Shown: positions 1-7,881 of the stretch, one piece after another
How positions within the stretch are numbered: the stretch's first letter is position 1
Layout of the letters: every line of letters starts with the position of its first letter
NCBI RefSeq assembly: GCF_040659735.1
Contig: NZ_JBFANZ010000019.1
Coordinates: forward strand, 56,453-120,452
Length of the DNA: 64,000 bases
Source of the DNA: Micromonospora_I sp040659735
GTDB taxonomy: Bacteria; Actinomycetota; Actinomycetes; Mycobacteriales; Micromonosporaceae
Direction of reading: 5' to 3'
Notes under the pieces: generated by a model
The model's database searches: none
What the model saw: only the letters and a program-made list of their open reading frames with translations
What the model was told of the DNA's origin: nothing
Position numbers and translations under genes: made by a program

Positions 1-1
1 T

Positions 2-175
2 GACCCGTACGCCCTGGTCGGGGTCTTCCCCGGCGATTCCGACGCCCTCACCGCGCTGCACGTGCGCATGGAGAGCGGATCCACCGGCGGAACGGTGATC
101 GGATGGCGGACCTGGCACGCCTATCCCCAGACGGGGGAGATGGTCGAGACGGAGACGGCGGTGGAGCTGGCATGA
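2..175 (+). CDS. C-terminal part of a DUF2617-family protein (5' truncated by window edge)
   Basis: The frame is open from base 2 and encodes 57 residues ending ETAVELA. It contains VGVFPGDSDALTALHV and a Trp-rich stretch with WRTWHAYPQTGEMV. This resembles the end of DUF2617 proteins, which I recall next to DUF4247, DUF350 and a membrane-fused spermidine synthase in actinobacteria, the same order as here. The stop overlaps the next start (ATGA), so it is translationally coupled to DUF4247. No biochemical function is known to me. The family call rests mainly on context and is moderate. Confidence 0.6.
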   Translation, partial: DPYALVGVFPGDSDALTALHVRMESGSTGGTVIGWRTWHAYPQTGEMVETETAVELA

Positions 176-597
176 CGTACCGCAGATGGTTCGTGGTGGG
201 TGCGGCGTTCGCGCTGATCGGCGCCCTGGTCGCCGGCTTCGGCATCTTCTACGGCAACTTCTCCCCGCGCGGCTACGTCGAGAGCCGGTTCGTCCGCTCG
301 GCTTCGCACGACATCGGACGGGACGGCATCGCGTACACCTCGTCGAAGCGTCCGACCGAGGTGGCCGCCGAGCTGACGGAGGCATGGCAGCCCGCCGAGC
401 GGTACGTCGACGGCAGCGGCGTCTACCTGCGCTACGACGACGACTCGGTGGTGATCCTCCCGCTGGCCGCCGGTTCGCTGATCCTGCTGGAGCGGACCGC
501 CACCGCCTACCCGCGCTATCACGGCATCGTCGGCGGCAGCTGGGGTGGCGGGCGCGGCAGCACCATCCGGGGTGGCGGCCCCGGTGCCGGCAAGTAG
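172..597 (+). CDS. DUF4247-family membrane-anchored protein
   Basis: The product has 141 residues. It opens MTYRRW followed by one hydrophobic helix (about residues 8-26) that acts as a signal anchor, then a soluble domain with a short segment ESRFVRSASHDI and a central VYLRYDDDSVVILP stretch. The C-terminus is a Gly-rich tail. The ATG overlaps the preceding stop by 4 bp. The function of DUF4247 is unknown. Its constant association with DUF350 and an aminopropyltransferase suggests a shared envelope or polyamine-related job, which is inference. Confidence 0.75.
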   Translation: MTYRRWFVVGAAFALIGALVAGFGIFYGNFSPRGYVESRFVRSASHDIGRDGIAYTSSKRPTEVAAELTEAWQPAERYVDGSGVYLRYDDDSVVILPLAAGSLILLERTATAYPRYHGIVGGSWGGGRGSTIRGGGPGAGK

Positions 598-622
598 CCC
601 GACCTTCTCCGACGGGAGCCCC

Positions 623-1048
623 ATGTTCACCACCCTCACCACCGATCTGCTCGCCACCCTCGCGTACGGCGCGGTCGGCGTGCTGCTGATGGCCCTCGGC
701 TACGTCCTGGTCGACGTCGCCACGCCGGGGCAGCTGCGGGAGCTGATCTGGACCGAGCGCAACCGCAACGCGGCGCTGCTGCTCGCCTCCAACCTCGCCA
801 GCGTCGGCATCATCGTGGTCACCGCGATCACCGCGAGCGACGACGACTTCGTCGCCGGCCTCATCGGCGCCACCGCGTACGGCGTCGTCGGCCTGGTCGT
901 GATGGCCGGGTCGTTCCTGCTGCTCGATCTGGCGACGCCGGGGCGGCTCGGCGAGATCCTGGTCGACCCGGAACCGCACCCGGCGGTCTGGGTATCGGCG
1001 GTCGTCCACCTCGCCACCGGGGCGGTCATCGCCGCCGCGATCAGCTGA
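623..1048 (+). CDS. DUF350-family four-helix membrane protein
   Basis: The product has 141 residues and four predicted transmembrane helices arranged as two similar hairpins. VLVDVATPGQLRELI in the first half is echoed by LLLDLATPGRLGEIL in the second, the internal duplication typical of DUF350 (YjfL-like) proteins. The start at 623 has GACGGGAG upstream and replaces a longer in-frame possibility that would overlap DUF4247. The stop overlaps the next ATG by one base (TGATG). It is likely a subunit of the envelope-associated DUF4247/spermidine-synthase operon. Confidence 0.8.
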   Translation: MFTTLTTDLLATLAYGAVGVLLMALGYVLVDVATPGQLRELIWTERNRNAALLLASNLASVGIIVVTAITASDDDFVAGLIGATAYGVVGLVVMAGSFLLLDLATPGRLGEILVDPEPHPAVWVSAVVHLATGAVIAAAIS

Positions 1049-1830
1049 TGGCCGGTCCGAAGCGGAAGCCCGCCGCCCAGGGCAGCCGGAAGGGCCGCTG
1101 GCTCGGGCACGTGGCGATCTGGGTCGGCGGGATCACCCTCGCCCTCTGTGGAATCGGGCTTCTCGGCGACAGCGACGACAGCACCGCCGTACCGCCCCCG
1201 GAAGCGGCGGATCGCGCCGACACCGTGACCGCACTGCGGAAGGCGTACGCGGCGCAGGGCGTCTGTTACGGCTGGCAGCTGGTGGACGGTTACGGGCCGC
1301 CGGTGAGTGTGGGCTCCAACCTCGGCGACAACGTCTCCGTGAGCGACGACCCCCGCTGCCCGCGCTGGATGGAGATCACCGCGACGGTCGACTACACCGA
1401 CGAGAGCAGCGCGAGCGAGGACTCGGCGAGGTTCGAGGTGCGGGCCTCGAGGGATCTCTCGATCTCGGGAAGCGCCGATGACCTGGTCCGGCTCGGCTAC
1501 GACCCGGACGCGTTCATCGACGACCCCGGCTGGATGGTCACCCAGGCGGCCGCCGCGCTGCCATTGCTGCTCGCGCAGCGGGGGGAGGTGGAGCCCGCGC
1601 CGCTCCCGACCGCCGCGCCGGGACCGCCGCCGGCCGCACTGCCCGCCGCCGGCAGCGACTTCTGGCGCGACCGCTGGCCCTATCTCGCCGGCGGCGCCGG
1701 CCTGCTGTCGGTCACCGCGCTGCTCGTGACGATCGGCGTGGTCCAACGGCGGCGGCAACTGCGCACACCGCCTGCCACGCGGCCTGCCACGGCGTCGACG
1801 AGCGCCAAGCGCAAGGGCGCGCGGCGGTGA
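1048..1830 (+). CDS. Hypothetical protein with N- and C-terminal membrane helices
   Basis: The product has 260 residues. One helix lies at about residues 15-38 and another at about 212-234, followed by a basic cytoplasmic tail (RRRQLRTP). The roughly 170-residue middle part would be extracytoplasmic and contains paired cysteines (GVCYGWQL and DDPRCPRW) that could form a disulfide. A Pro/Ala-rich stretch precedes the second helix. It is coupled at both ends (TGATG and GTGA overlaps), so it belongs to the same operon as DUF350 and the spermidine synthase. I do not recognise a family. Confidence 0.7.
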   Translation: MAGPKRKPAAQGSRKGRWLGHVAIWVGGITLALCGIGLLGDSDDSTAVPPPEAADRADTVTALRKAYAAQGVCYGWQLVDGYGPPVSVGSNLGDNVSVSDDPRCPRWMEITATVDYTDESSASEDSARFEVRASRDLSISGSADDLVRLGYDPDAFIDDPGWMVTQAAAALPLLLAQRGEVEPAPLPTAAPGPPPAALPAAGSDFWRDRWPYLAGGAGLLSVTALLVTIGVVQRRRQLRTPPATRPATASTSAKRKGARR

Positions 1831-3401
1831 CGGACGTACCCGGAACGGAAGCCCGGCCGCGATGGCGGCCCGCGCGCGCCGCGGTGCTCGTCGCGGTCTT
1901 CGTCTGCGCCGCCTGCGGTCTGGTCTACGAACTCGCCCTGGTCGCGCTCGGCAGCTATCTGATCGGCGACACGGTGGGGCAGGCGTCGATCGTGCTCGGC
2001 GTGATGGTCTTCGCGATGGGGATCGGCGCGCTCGCCGCGAAGCCGTTGCAGGGGCGGGCGGCCGCGGCGTTCGCCGCGGTCGAACTGTTGCTCGCGCTGC
2101 TCGGCGGGCTGTCGGTGCTCGGCCTCTACGCCGCCTTCGCCTGGCTCGACCTCTACGCGCCGGCACTGGTGGCGACCGCGTTCGTGCTGGGGCTGCTGAT
2201 CGGGGCGGAGATCCCGCTGCTGATGGTGATGCTGCAGCGCATCCGCGCGCAGACGCCGGGGAGCGCCGTCGCCGACCTGTTCGCCGCCGACTACGTGGGC
2301 GCGCTCCTGGGCGGCCTCGCCTTCCCGTTCCTGCTGATGCCCGTCTTCGGTCAGCTGCGCGGCGCGCTGGTGGTGGGCGCGGTCAACGCGGTGGCCGGCC
2401 TCGCGCTGGTCCTCACCGTGTTCCGGCGGGATCTGGGCCGGCGGTCGCGGGTGGCGCTCGCGGCCGGCTCCGTGGTGGTGGCGCTCTGCCTCGGGTACGC
2501 CTACGCGGTGGCGCACGATTTCGAGGTGACCGCGCGGCAGCAGCTCTACCGGGACCCGGTGGTGCACGCGGAACGGAGCCGCTACCAGGAGATCGTGCTG
2601 ACCCGGTCGGTGCCGGTCGCCAGCCAGGGCGTCACCGACCTTCGCCTCTACCTCAACGGCGACCTGCAGTTCAGCTCCGTCGACGAATACCGCTACCACG
2701 AGGCGTTGGTGCACCCGGTGCTCGGCGGTCCACACCGGAACGTGCTGGTGCTCGGCGCGGGCGACGGGCTCGCCGTACGCGAGGTGCTGCGCTATCCGGA
2801 CGTGGCGTCGGTGACCGTGATCGAGCTGGATCCGGCGGTCGTCGCGCTGGCCCGTACCGAGCCGCAACTGCGCGAGCTCAACCGGGGCGCGTTCGACGAC
2901 CCGCGGGTGCGGATCGTGCACACCGACGCGTTCGGCTGGCTCCGTACGGCCGGGGACCGGTTCGACGCCGTCGTGGTCGACCTTCCCGACCCCGACGAAA
3001 CGGCGACGGCGAAGCTCTACTCGGTGGAGTTCTACGCGCTGTTGCGCAACGTGCTGGCCGACGGCGCGCGGATGGTGGTCCAGTCCGGGTCGCCGTACTT
3101 CGCGCCCCGCTCCTACTGGTGCATCGAGGAGTCGATCCGCGCCGCCGGCTTCGCCACCCGTCCGTATCACGTGGACGTGCCGTCCTTCGGGGACTGGGGT
3201 TTCGTGCTCGCGGCGCCGGACGCGGTCGCGCCCGTGCTCGCCGTGCCCGCCGATGCCCCGCCGCTGCGGTCGCTGGATGCCGACACGTTGCGGGCGGCCG
3301 GGAGTTTCCCGCCGGACCGGCGGCGGGTCCGGGTCGAGGCATCGACGCTGCTGCACCCCCGCGTGCTGGAGTACGCCCGCGCGGAATGGCGTAGCTACTG
3401 A
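1827..3401 (+). CDS. Membrane-fused spermidine synthase / polyamine aminopropyltransferase
   Basis: The product has 524 residues. About seven transmembrane helices occupy residues 18-230, followed by a complete spermidine-synthase fold. In the soluble part, RYQEIVLT, LYLNGDLQFSSVDEYRYHEA, the SAM-type nucleotide loop VLGAGDGLAVREVL, VIELDP and the catalytic-region VVVDLPDPD are visible in family order. The enzyme should transfer an aminopropyl group from decarboxylated SAM to a diamine-like acceptor, but membrane-fused members have poorly known substrates. The GTG start overlaps the previous stop by 4 bp. It is the last gene of the operon. Confidence 0.85.
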   Translation: MTDVPGTEARPRWRPARAAVLVAVFVCAACGLVYELALVALGSYLIGDTVGQASIVLGVMVFAMGIGALAAKPLQGRAAAAFAAVELLLALLGGLSVLGLYAAFAWLDLYAPALVATAFVLGLLIGAEIPLLMVMLQRIRAQTPGSAVADLFAADYVGALLGGLAFPFLLMPVFGQLRGALVVGAVNAVAGLALVLTVFRRDLGRRSRVALAAGSVVVALCLGYAYAVAHDFEVTARQQLYRDPVVHAERSRYQEIVLTRSVPVASQGVTDLRLYLNGDLQFSSVDEYRYHEALVHPVLGGPHRNVLVLGAGDGLAVREVLRYPDVASVTVIELDPAVVALARTEPQLRELNRGAFDDPRVRIVHTDAFGWLRTAGDRFDAVVVDLPDPDETATAKLYSVEFYALLRNVLADGARMVVQSGSPYFAPRSYWCIEESIRAAGFATRPYHVDVPSFGDWGFVLAAPDAVAPVLAVPADAPPLRSLDADTLRAAGSFPPDRRRVRVEASTLLHPRVLEYARAEWRSY

Positions 3402-3470
3402 CAGCGGGTTTGACGTGCATCACTGGACGGGTACCGATACCGTGTCTTCTGGATCTAGGGAAGGAGAGCC

Positions 3471-4247
3471 GTGTCGGAGCAGACAAGTCCGGCCGCGTCG
3501 CCGGCCAGGGCGCGGCCGAGCAGCGTCACCGTATCGAGCTATTTGTTGTACCTGGTGGCCGCGCTCCAGGTGATCGGCGTGGCCGTCGCGTTGTCCGTGC
3601 TGGGCACGTTCCAGAAGGTCTACAAGGAGGCCTTCGCCGGCACCGACATGGCGGGCGGCGAGGGATTCGCCACCGCGACGATCGTCGGCACCGCCGTGTT
3701 CGGGCTGATCGTCGCGATCGCCCTGGTGGTACTCGCGATCTTCAACAACCGGGGCAAGAACGCGTCCCGCATCGCGACGTGGGTGGTGGGCGGTCTCTTC
3801 GTCTGCTGCTCCGGTGCGGGCCTCGCCCTGAACGCCGCGGGCAGTGCCATGAGTGGCACATCGGGCAGCACGGGCAACGGCCCGGACCAGGCGGAAGTCC
3901 AGCGGCGTCTCGAGGAAGCACTGCCGTCCTGGTACACGCCGGTCAGCACGATCCTCGGGGTCATCTCGGTGATCGCCCTGCTCGTCGCGCTGATCCTGCT
4001 GGCGCTGCCGGCGTCGAACGAGTTCTTCCGCAAGCCGCAGCAGATGTGGGAGCCGCCGGTGCCGGGCTCGGCCTATCCGCCGCCGCCCGGATCGACGTAC
4101 CCGTCCTACCCCTCGGCCCCGGCCAACCCGACGACCCCGCCGTCGCCGCCGTCGGCCCCGGCCAACCCGACGACCCCGACGACCCCGCCGTCGCCGCCGT
4201 CGCCGCCGTCGGCTCCGGCCGACCCGCCGGTTCCGCCGTCCAGCTGA
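3471..4247 (+). CDS. Four-helix membrane protein with Pro-rich C-terminal repeats (paralog 1 of 3)
   Basis: The product has 258 residues, with a GTG start 4 nt after AAGGAGAG. Helices lie at about residues 26-46, 66-90, 100-120 and 160-184. The last is followed by the signature LLALPASNEFFRKP, after which about 70 residues are Pro/Ser/Thr-rich with tandem copies of SAPANPTTP. The motif NNRGKNASRIATWVVGGL is shared with the protein at 4322. The architecture fits a small family of uncharacterised actinobacterial membrane proteins, and no function can be assigned. Confidence 0.75.
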   Translation: MSEQTSPAASPARARPSSVTVSSYLLYLVAALQVIGVAVALSVLGTFQKVYKEAFAGTDMAGGEGFATATIVGTAVFGLIVAIALVVLAIFNNRGKNASRIATWVVGGLFVCCSGAGLALNAAGSAMSGTSGSTGNGPDQAEVQRRLEEALPSWYTPVSTILGVISVIALLVALILLALPASNEFFRKPQQMWEPPVPGSAYPPPPGSTYPSYPSAPANPTTPPSPPSAPANPTTPTTPPSPPSPPSAPADPPVPPSS

Positions 4248-4273
4248 TCGCGGAAAAGTAGACCGGAGCGGAT

Positions 4274-4317
4274 ATCCCCCCGAGTAGGTTCGTAGCGATA
4301 CGACTACTCGGGGGGAT
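4274..4317 (+). terminator. Strong hairpin plus T-run abutting the start of the next gene
   Basis: The arms 4274-4287 (ATCCCCCCGAGTAG) and 4304-4317 are perfect 14-bp complements. Inside them TCGTA (4290-4294) pairs with TACGA (4299-4303) around a GCGA tetraloop. TTTT follows at 4317-4320 and the next ATG is at 4322. It looks like an intrinsic terminator for the gene ending at 4247. It also buries the only G-rich ribosome-binding sequence of the gene at 4322, so it may work as an attenuator. Confidence 0.75.
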
Positions 4318-4321
4318 TTTC

Positions 4322-4954
4322 ATGCACCCAGGTGATCCCGCCGCCGGTCGTCCCAACCCGGTCCGCCGCCCGTCCCCGGTGACCGTGGCGGCCGCCGTCA
4401 TGATCGGGATGGGGCTCGTCGGGCTCCTCCACGCGCTCGTTGGGCTGGCCATGATGAACCGCGCCGTGCGCCACGTGCGGTCGGTCGGCCGGGAGATCGC
4501 GGCGCCCCCGTCCGAGGTCGACGCCGTGGTCCTGCTCGCCCGCGCCGGCGCGGTCGTCGCGGCCGTAGTCGGGGTGTTCTTCGCCCTCCTGCTGGTCGCG
4601 CTCGCGCTCGGCAACCTGCGCGGCCGCAACCCGGCCCGCGTGGGCACCTGGGTCGTCTGTGGCCTCGGCCTGCTCTGCGGATGCGCCGGCGTGATCGCCA
4701 CCGTGACCCAGCGCAGCCTGCCGCTGAAGCTGCCGGACGACCAGGTCCGGGCGGAGCTCCTCCACGCGCTCGGCGACGCCTACCCGTCCTGGTGGATCTG
4801 GCTGACCGGAGGTCTTTCCGCCGCCCAGACGCTCGGCTACCTTGTGGTAGCCCTGCTGCTGGCGCTCCCCGCGGCGACCGCTTTTTTCCGGCGGGAGCCG
4901 TCCGTGGGCGGGCCGCCGCCGGCGCCCCCCGCTCCCACCACGCCGCCGATGTGA
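4322..4954 (+). CDS. Four-helix membrane protein (paralog 2 of 3)
   Basis: The product has 210 residues and four predicted helices. It shares RPSPVTV at the N-terminus, GRNPARVGTWVVCGL in the middle, DAYPSWW before the last helix and LLALPAATAFFRREP after it with the protein at 3471, so the two are clear paralogs. The tail is short and Pro-rich. The ATG lies immediately downstream of the 4274-4317 hairpin, whose 3' arm carries the only plausible Shine-Dalgarno stretch. Function unknown. Confidence 0.75.
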   Translation: MHPGDPAAGRPNPVRRPSPVTVAAAVMIGMGLVGLLHALVGLAMMNRAVRHVRSVGREIAAPPSEVDAVVLLARAGAVVAAVVGVFFALLLVALALGNLRGRNPARVGTWVVCGLGLLCGCAGVIATVTQRSLPLKLPDDQVRAELLHALGDAYPSWWIWLTGGLSAAQTLGYLVVALLLALPAATAFFRREPSVGGPPPAPPAPTTPPM

Positions 4955-4964
4955 GGTAACCCCC

Positions 4965-5774
4965 GTGGCAGCATCACCCGCTTCACGCCGTACCGCCGTG
5001 GTCACCGGCGCCACCGCCGGCATCGGGGCCGCCTTCGCCCGCCGCCTGGCCGGAGACGGTTACGACCTGGTGCTGGTGGCCCGCGACGGGAACCGGCTGA
5101 CCGAGTTGGCCACGGAACTCACCGCGGCGTACGGGATCGAGGCGGCGACCGTGTCCGCCGATCTGTCCACCGATGCGGGTTGCGCGGTCGTGGAGGAGCG
5201 GCTCCGTGACCCGGCCGCCCCGGTCGACCTCCTGGTCAACAATGCCGGCATCAGTCTCAACCAGCCGTTCCTGCGGTCCACCGCGGCCGACGAGGCGCGG
5301 CTCCTGCGGCTCAACGTGCACGCCGTGATGCGGCTGACCCTGGCGGTGCTGCCCGGCATGACCGAACGCCGCCACGGGGCGGTGGTCAACGTTTCCTCGG
5401 TCGCCGGGTTCGGCGCCGTCATGCCCGGTTCGACCTACTCCGCGAGCAAGGCATGGGTGACCAACTTCAGCGAGTCCGTCGCGCTCTCGGTCCGGCCGTT
5501 CAACGTGCGGGTGATGGCGCTCTGCCCCGGCTACACGCGCACCGAGTTCCACGACCGGGCCGGCATCAACATGTCGAAGACGCCGGAGTGGATGTGGCTG
5601 CGCGCCGATGACGTCGTCTCCGACGCGTTGCGTGACCTCGGTCGGGGCAGGCAGGTGAGCGTCCCGGACTGGAAGTACAAGCTCGCCGTGTTCGGCCTGC
5701 GGCACGCCCCGCGCGGGCTGCTGCAGGCGGTGGGCCGGGACACCCGAGGTCGGATCGGCCGGGACGAGCGGTGA
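4965..5774 (+). CDS. Short-chain dehydrogenase/reductase (SDR)
   Basis: The product has 269 residues. The Rossmann motif TGATAGIG lies at about residues 16-23, the NNAG motif at about 92, and the catalytic Ser/Tyr/Lys as NVSSVAGFG and YSASK (about 144-165). The post-catalytic PGYTRTEFH is typical of classical SDRs of the SDR_c1 type, including family members annotated as oxidoreductases of fatty or steroid substrates. The substrate cannot be read from sequence. GTG follows GAGGT by 9 nt. The last codons overlap the next gene by 4 bp. Confidence 0.85.
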   Translation: MAASPASRRTAVVTGATAGIGAAFARRLAGDGYDLVLVARDGNRLTELATELTAAYGIEAATVSADLSTDAGCAVVEERLRDPAAPVDLLVNNAGISLNQPFLRSTAADEARLLRLNVHAVMRLTLAVLPGMTERRHGAVVNVSSVAGFGAVMPGSTYSASKAWVTNFSESVALSVRPFNVRVMALCPGYTRTEFHDRAGINMSKTPEWMWLRADDVVSDALRDLGRGRQVSVPDWKYKLAVFGLRHAPRGLLQAVGRDTRGRIGRDER

Positions 5775-6526
5775 GCATGCCGGAGCAGCCGCCGGTCGTC
5801 CCGCCCGACGACACCGGTCGAAGTGATGACCCCCGATCGGGTGAAAATTCAACCGACGGCTACGGCGGCTGGGTCGGTAACGTCACCTGGCCCGGCTACC
5901 CGCCGGGCTACGCACCGGGAAACTTCGGCGGTTATCCGTACCCGACGGCTGTGCTGGTGCCGCGGCCACCGCGACCACGGACGCTGGACACGGCGGTCCT
6001 GCTGACCTGGGTGGGGATCGCGATCTCGCTGCTGGCCGCGGTGACGTCCGTGGTGATGGCCGCCCGGTATGCCAACGACCTGTCCGCGCGGTTGGCCCCC
6101 GACACCGGCGCCTCGCCGCCGACGGCCGTCGCCGACTTCATCTCCGCCGCGCCGGTCGTCGGCGCCCTGCTCAGCCTGGCGTTCTCCCTGGCGGTAGCGG
6201 CTGGCCTCGCCACCTGCGCGGTGCTGGCCCGCCGGGGCCGAGAGTCGGCGCGGATCGTGCTCGCGGCCGTCGCCGGGGCCATCGCTCTCGCTCAACTCTG
6301 CGGTTCGGCCGCCGGCGCGGGAACCGGGGTTCTCGCCCAGAGTCTGCGACAGCCCGGCGTTGGCACGATGGACGTTTCGGCCTTTCGTACCTGGGAATAT
6401 GTCTCTTTGGGTCTCGACGCCGTCCTCGGGTTGTTAGCCCTGGTGACCTGCGTGTTCCTGCTGGTGCCGGCCACCAACCGCTATTTCCGCCCCGGGCCGG
6501 GGCGACAGTTCGCCTCCCAGGGATGA
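5771..6526 (+). CDS. Four-helix membrane protein (paralog 3 of 3)
   Basis: The product has 251 residues. A cytoplasmic Pro/Gly/Tyr-rich N-terminus of about 75 residues precedes four predicted helices. The terminal helix ends FLLVPATNRYFRPGPG, matching LPAxNxFFR in the proteins at 3471 and 4322, and RRGRESARIVLAAVAG occupies the place of their RGKNASRIATWVVGG. The GTG overlaps the SDR stop by 4 bp, and an in-frame ATG at 5777 is an alternative start. Its stop overlaps an ATG at 6523, so pyrE may also be read through from this operon. Function unknown. Confidence 0.7.
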   Translation: MSMPEQPPVVPPDDTGRSDDPRSGENSTDGYGGWVGNVTWPGYPPGYAPGNFGGYPYPTAVLVPRPPRPRTLDTAVLLTWVGIAISLLAAVTSVVMAARYANDLSARLAPDTGASPPTAVADFISAAPVVGALLSLAFSLAVAAGLATCAVLARRGRESARIVLAAVAGAIALAQLCGSAAGAGTGVLAQSLRQPGVGTMDVSAFRTWEYVSLGLDAVLGLLALVTCVFLLVPATNRYFRPGPGRQFASQG

Positions 6527-6530
6527 CAAG

Positions 6531-6536
6531 TACCCT
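6531..6536 (+). promoter_or_regulatory. -10 box (TACCCT) of leaderless pyrE
   Basis: TACCCT ends 7 nt before the ATG at 6544 and no Shine-Dalgarno sequence precedes that ATG. This is the spacing expected when transcription starts at the initiation codon. No good -35 is visible. Confidence 0.5.
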
Positions 6537-6543
6537 TGCCGCC

Positions 6544-7083
6544 ATGGACGACCACGGCGACCTGCGTAAATTCATCACTGAACTCGCTGTCGTGCATGGC
6601 AAGGTGGTGTTGTCCTCGGGACGCGAAGCGGACTGGTACGTGGATCTGCGGCGCGTGACGTTGCACCACGCGGCGGCGCCGCTGGTCGGTCGAGTGCTGC
6701 TCGACCTTACGGCGGACTGGCAGTTTGACGCGGTCGGCGGCCTGACGTTGGGTGCAGACCCGGTGGCCGTGTCGATGTTGCACGCCGGCGCGGCCAAGCA
6801 GCGCCGGTTGGACGCTTTCGTGGTCCGTAAGGCCGAGAAGACCCATGGACTGCAGCGACGGATCGAAGGTCCGGACGTGGTGGGCCGCCGGGTACTCGCG
6901 GTGGAAGACACGTCCACGACGGGAAGCAGTGTGCTGACCGCAGTGGAGGCTTTACAAGAAGCAGGAGCCGAGGTCGTGGGCGTTGCGGTTATTGTCGATC
7001 GAGGGGCGGGTGACGCGGTGCGGGCCGCCGGTCTGCCCTATCGGGCGGCCTACACGTTGGCTGACCTCGGCCTAGTGGCCTAA
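6544..7083 (+). CDS. pyrE: Orotate phosphoribosyltransferase
   Basis: The product catalyses orotate + PRPP to OMP, the fifth step of UMP synthesis. From ATG 6544 it has 179 residues, the usual actinobacterial length. Visible landmarks are LAVVHGKVVLSSGREADWYVD, the GGLTLGADPVA segment, VVRKAEKTHG with the catalytic Lys region, and the PRPP loop VLAVEDTSTTGSSVL. An upstream in-frame ATG at 6523 overlaps the previous stop (ATGA) but adds only seven atypical residues. I prefer 6544 because of the TACCCT box 7 nt upstream. The other pyr genes are not nearby. Confidence 0.93.
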   Translation: MDDHGDLRKFITELAVVHGKVVLSSGREADWYVDLRRVTLHHAAAPLVGRVLLDLTADWQFDAVGGLTLGADPVAVSMLHAGAAKQRRLDAFVVRKAEKTHGLQRRIEGPDVVGRRVLAVEDTSTTGSSVLTAVEALQEAGAEVVGVAVIVDRGAGDAVRAAGLPYRAAYTLADLGLVA

Positions 7084-7149
7084 AAGTTTGCCGATTCGGA
7101 CCTGCTGATATGCAGGCGCGTCGATGCTGTTGGTGGAAGGATGGATTTC

Positions 7150-7518
7150 GTGGGAACTGCGTTGGCCGAAATGACAATGCCTCAGATCTCGCCGCTTGCC
7201 GGCGAGCCGATCGAACGTGCCGACGCCGAGCGACTCGCGGGGGTCCTCAAGGCGCTCGCCGACCCCGCCCGACTGCGGCTGCTCAGCCTCATCCAGTCGG
7301 CGCCGGAAGGCGAGGCCTGCGTTTGCGACCTCACCGCACCGCTCGGCCTCTCGCAGCCGACTGTAAGTCACCACCTGCGTATCCTCACCGAGGCCGGCTT
7401 GCTGGAGCGGGAGAAGCGCGGTGTGTGGGCCTACTACCGGCTGGTGCCTGCCGCGATCGCGACGATCGCGGATCTGCTGACTCCGCCGCGTAAGCGGGCC
7501 ACCAAGAAGGCTCGCTGA
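7150..7518 (+). CDS. ArsR/SmtB-family metalloregulator with CVCDL motif
   Basis: The product has 122 residues. A winged-helix domain contains LKALADPARLRLLSLI, then EACVCDLTAPLGLSQPTVSHHLRIL, the recognition helix region and the wing (GVWAYYRLV). CVCDL at the start of the DNA-binding helix-turn-helix is the As(III)/Sb(III) ligand motif of E. coli-type ArsR. GTG 7150 is chosen because GGAAGG lies 9 nt upstream; an ATG at 7141 has no spacing to it. No arsenite pump, reductase or methylase gene is in the window, so its target is unknown. Confidence 0.85.
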   Translation: MGTALAEMTMPQISPLAGEPIERADAERLAGVLKALADPARLRLLSLIQSAPEGEACVCDLTAPLGLSQPTVSHHLRILTEAGLLEREKRGVWAYYRLVPAAIATIADLLTPPRKRATKKAR

Positions 7519-7528
7519 ATAAGCCCCG

Positions 7529-7572
7529 GATCGCCTGGCGTCCCTCCTCATCGAGGTGACGCCAGGCGGATC
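7529..7572 (+). terminator. Hairpin terminator after the ArsR gene
   Basis: GCCTGGCGTC (7533-7542) pairs with GACGCCAGGC (7558-7567), and flanking GAT/ATC extends the stem with one bulged base. The loop is 15 nt. It begins 10 nt after the ArsR stop. There is no T-run, which is usual for actinobacterial terminators. Confidence 0.65.
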
Positions 7573-7831
7573 GGGAATCTCCGCCGCGCCCGTGCCGGCG
7601 GAGCCTCCGGGTCGCACCGCCCGCCCCGGCGACCGCTGCCGCGGGCTGCTTCCCGTCCCTGCCGCCAGACCGGCGTAGGGCTGACCACCAACCCCGTACC
7701 GCCAGCCTCCGTCGGGTGACCCACCACTGTGTCGCCCCGCCCACCGGCGCCTCGTCAGGTCGACGACCTGGCGCCGGACCGCCGGGTGGAACGCCGGATG
7801 TGGGCGAGCGGATTTCACCGGACCGGAACGG
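7573..7831. other. Intergenic region without a supported gene
   Basis: About 260 bp lie between two convergent terminators. Open frames here lack ribosome-binding sites, have biased composition and match nothing I recognise. I see no repeats or promoter-like elements worth calling. Confidence 0.5.
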
Positions 7832-7868
7832 AGACGCCCCGCCGACCCGATGGGCCGGCGGGGCGTCT
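7832..7868 (-). terminator. Hairpin terminator of the LPxTG surface-protein gene
   Basis: The 13-bp arms AGACGCCCCGCCG (7832-7844) and CGGCGGGGCGTCT (7856-7868) are perfectly complementary, with an 11-nt loop that can add CCC/GGG. It lies 13 nt beyond the stop of the leftward gene. Confidence 0.75.
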
Positions 7869-7881
7869 GACGCTATGACGG

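Noticed and set aside
4081..4240. Tandem CCGTCGCCGCC-type repeats
   Set aside because: They encode the Pro-rich tail of the membrane protein and stay in frame; nothing suggests a separate element.
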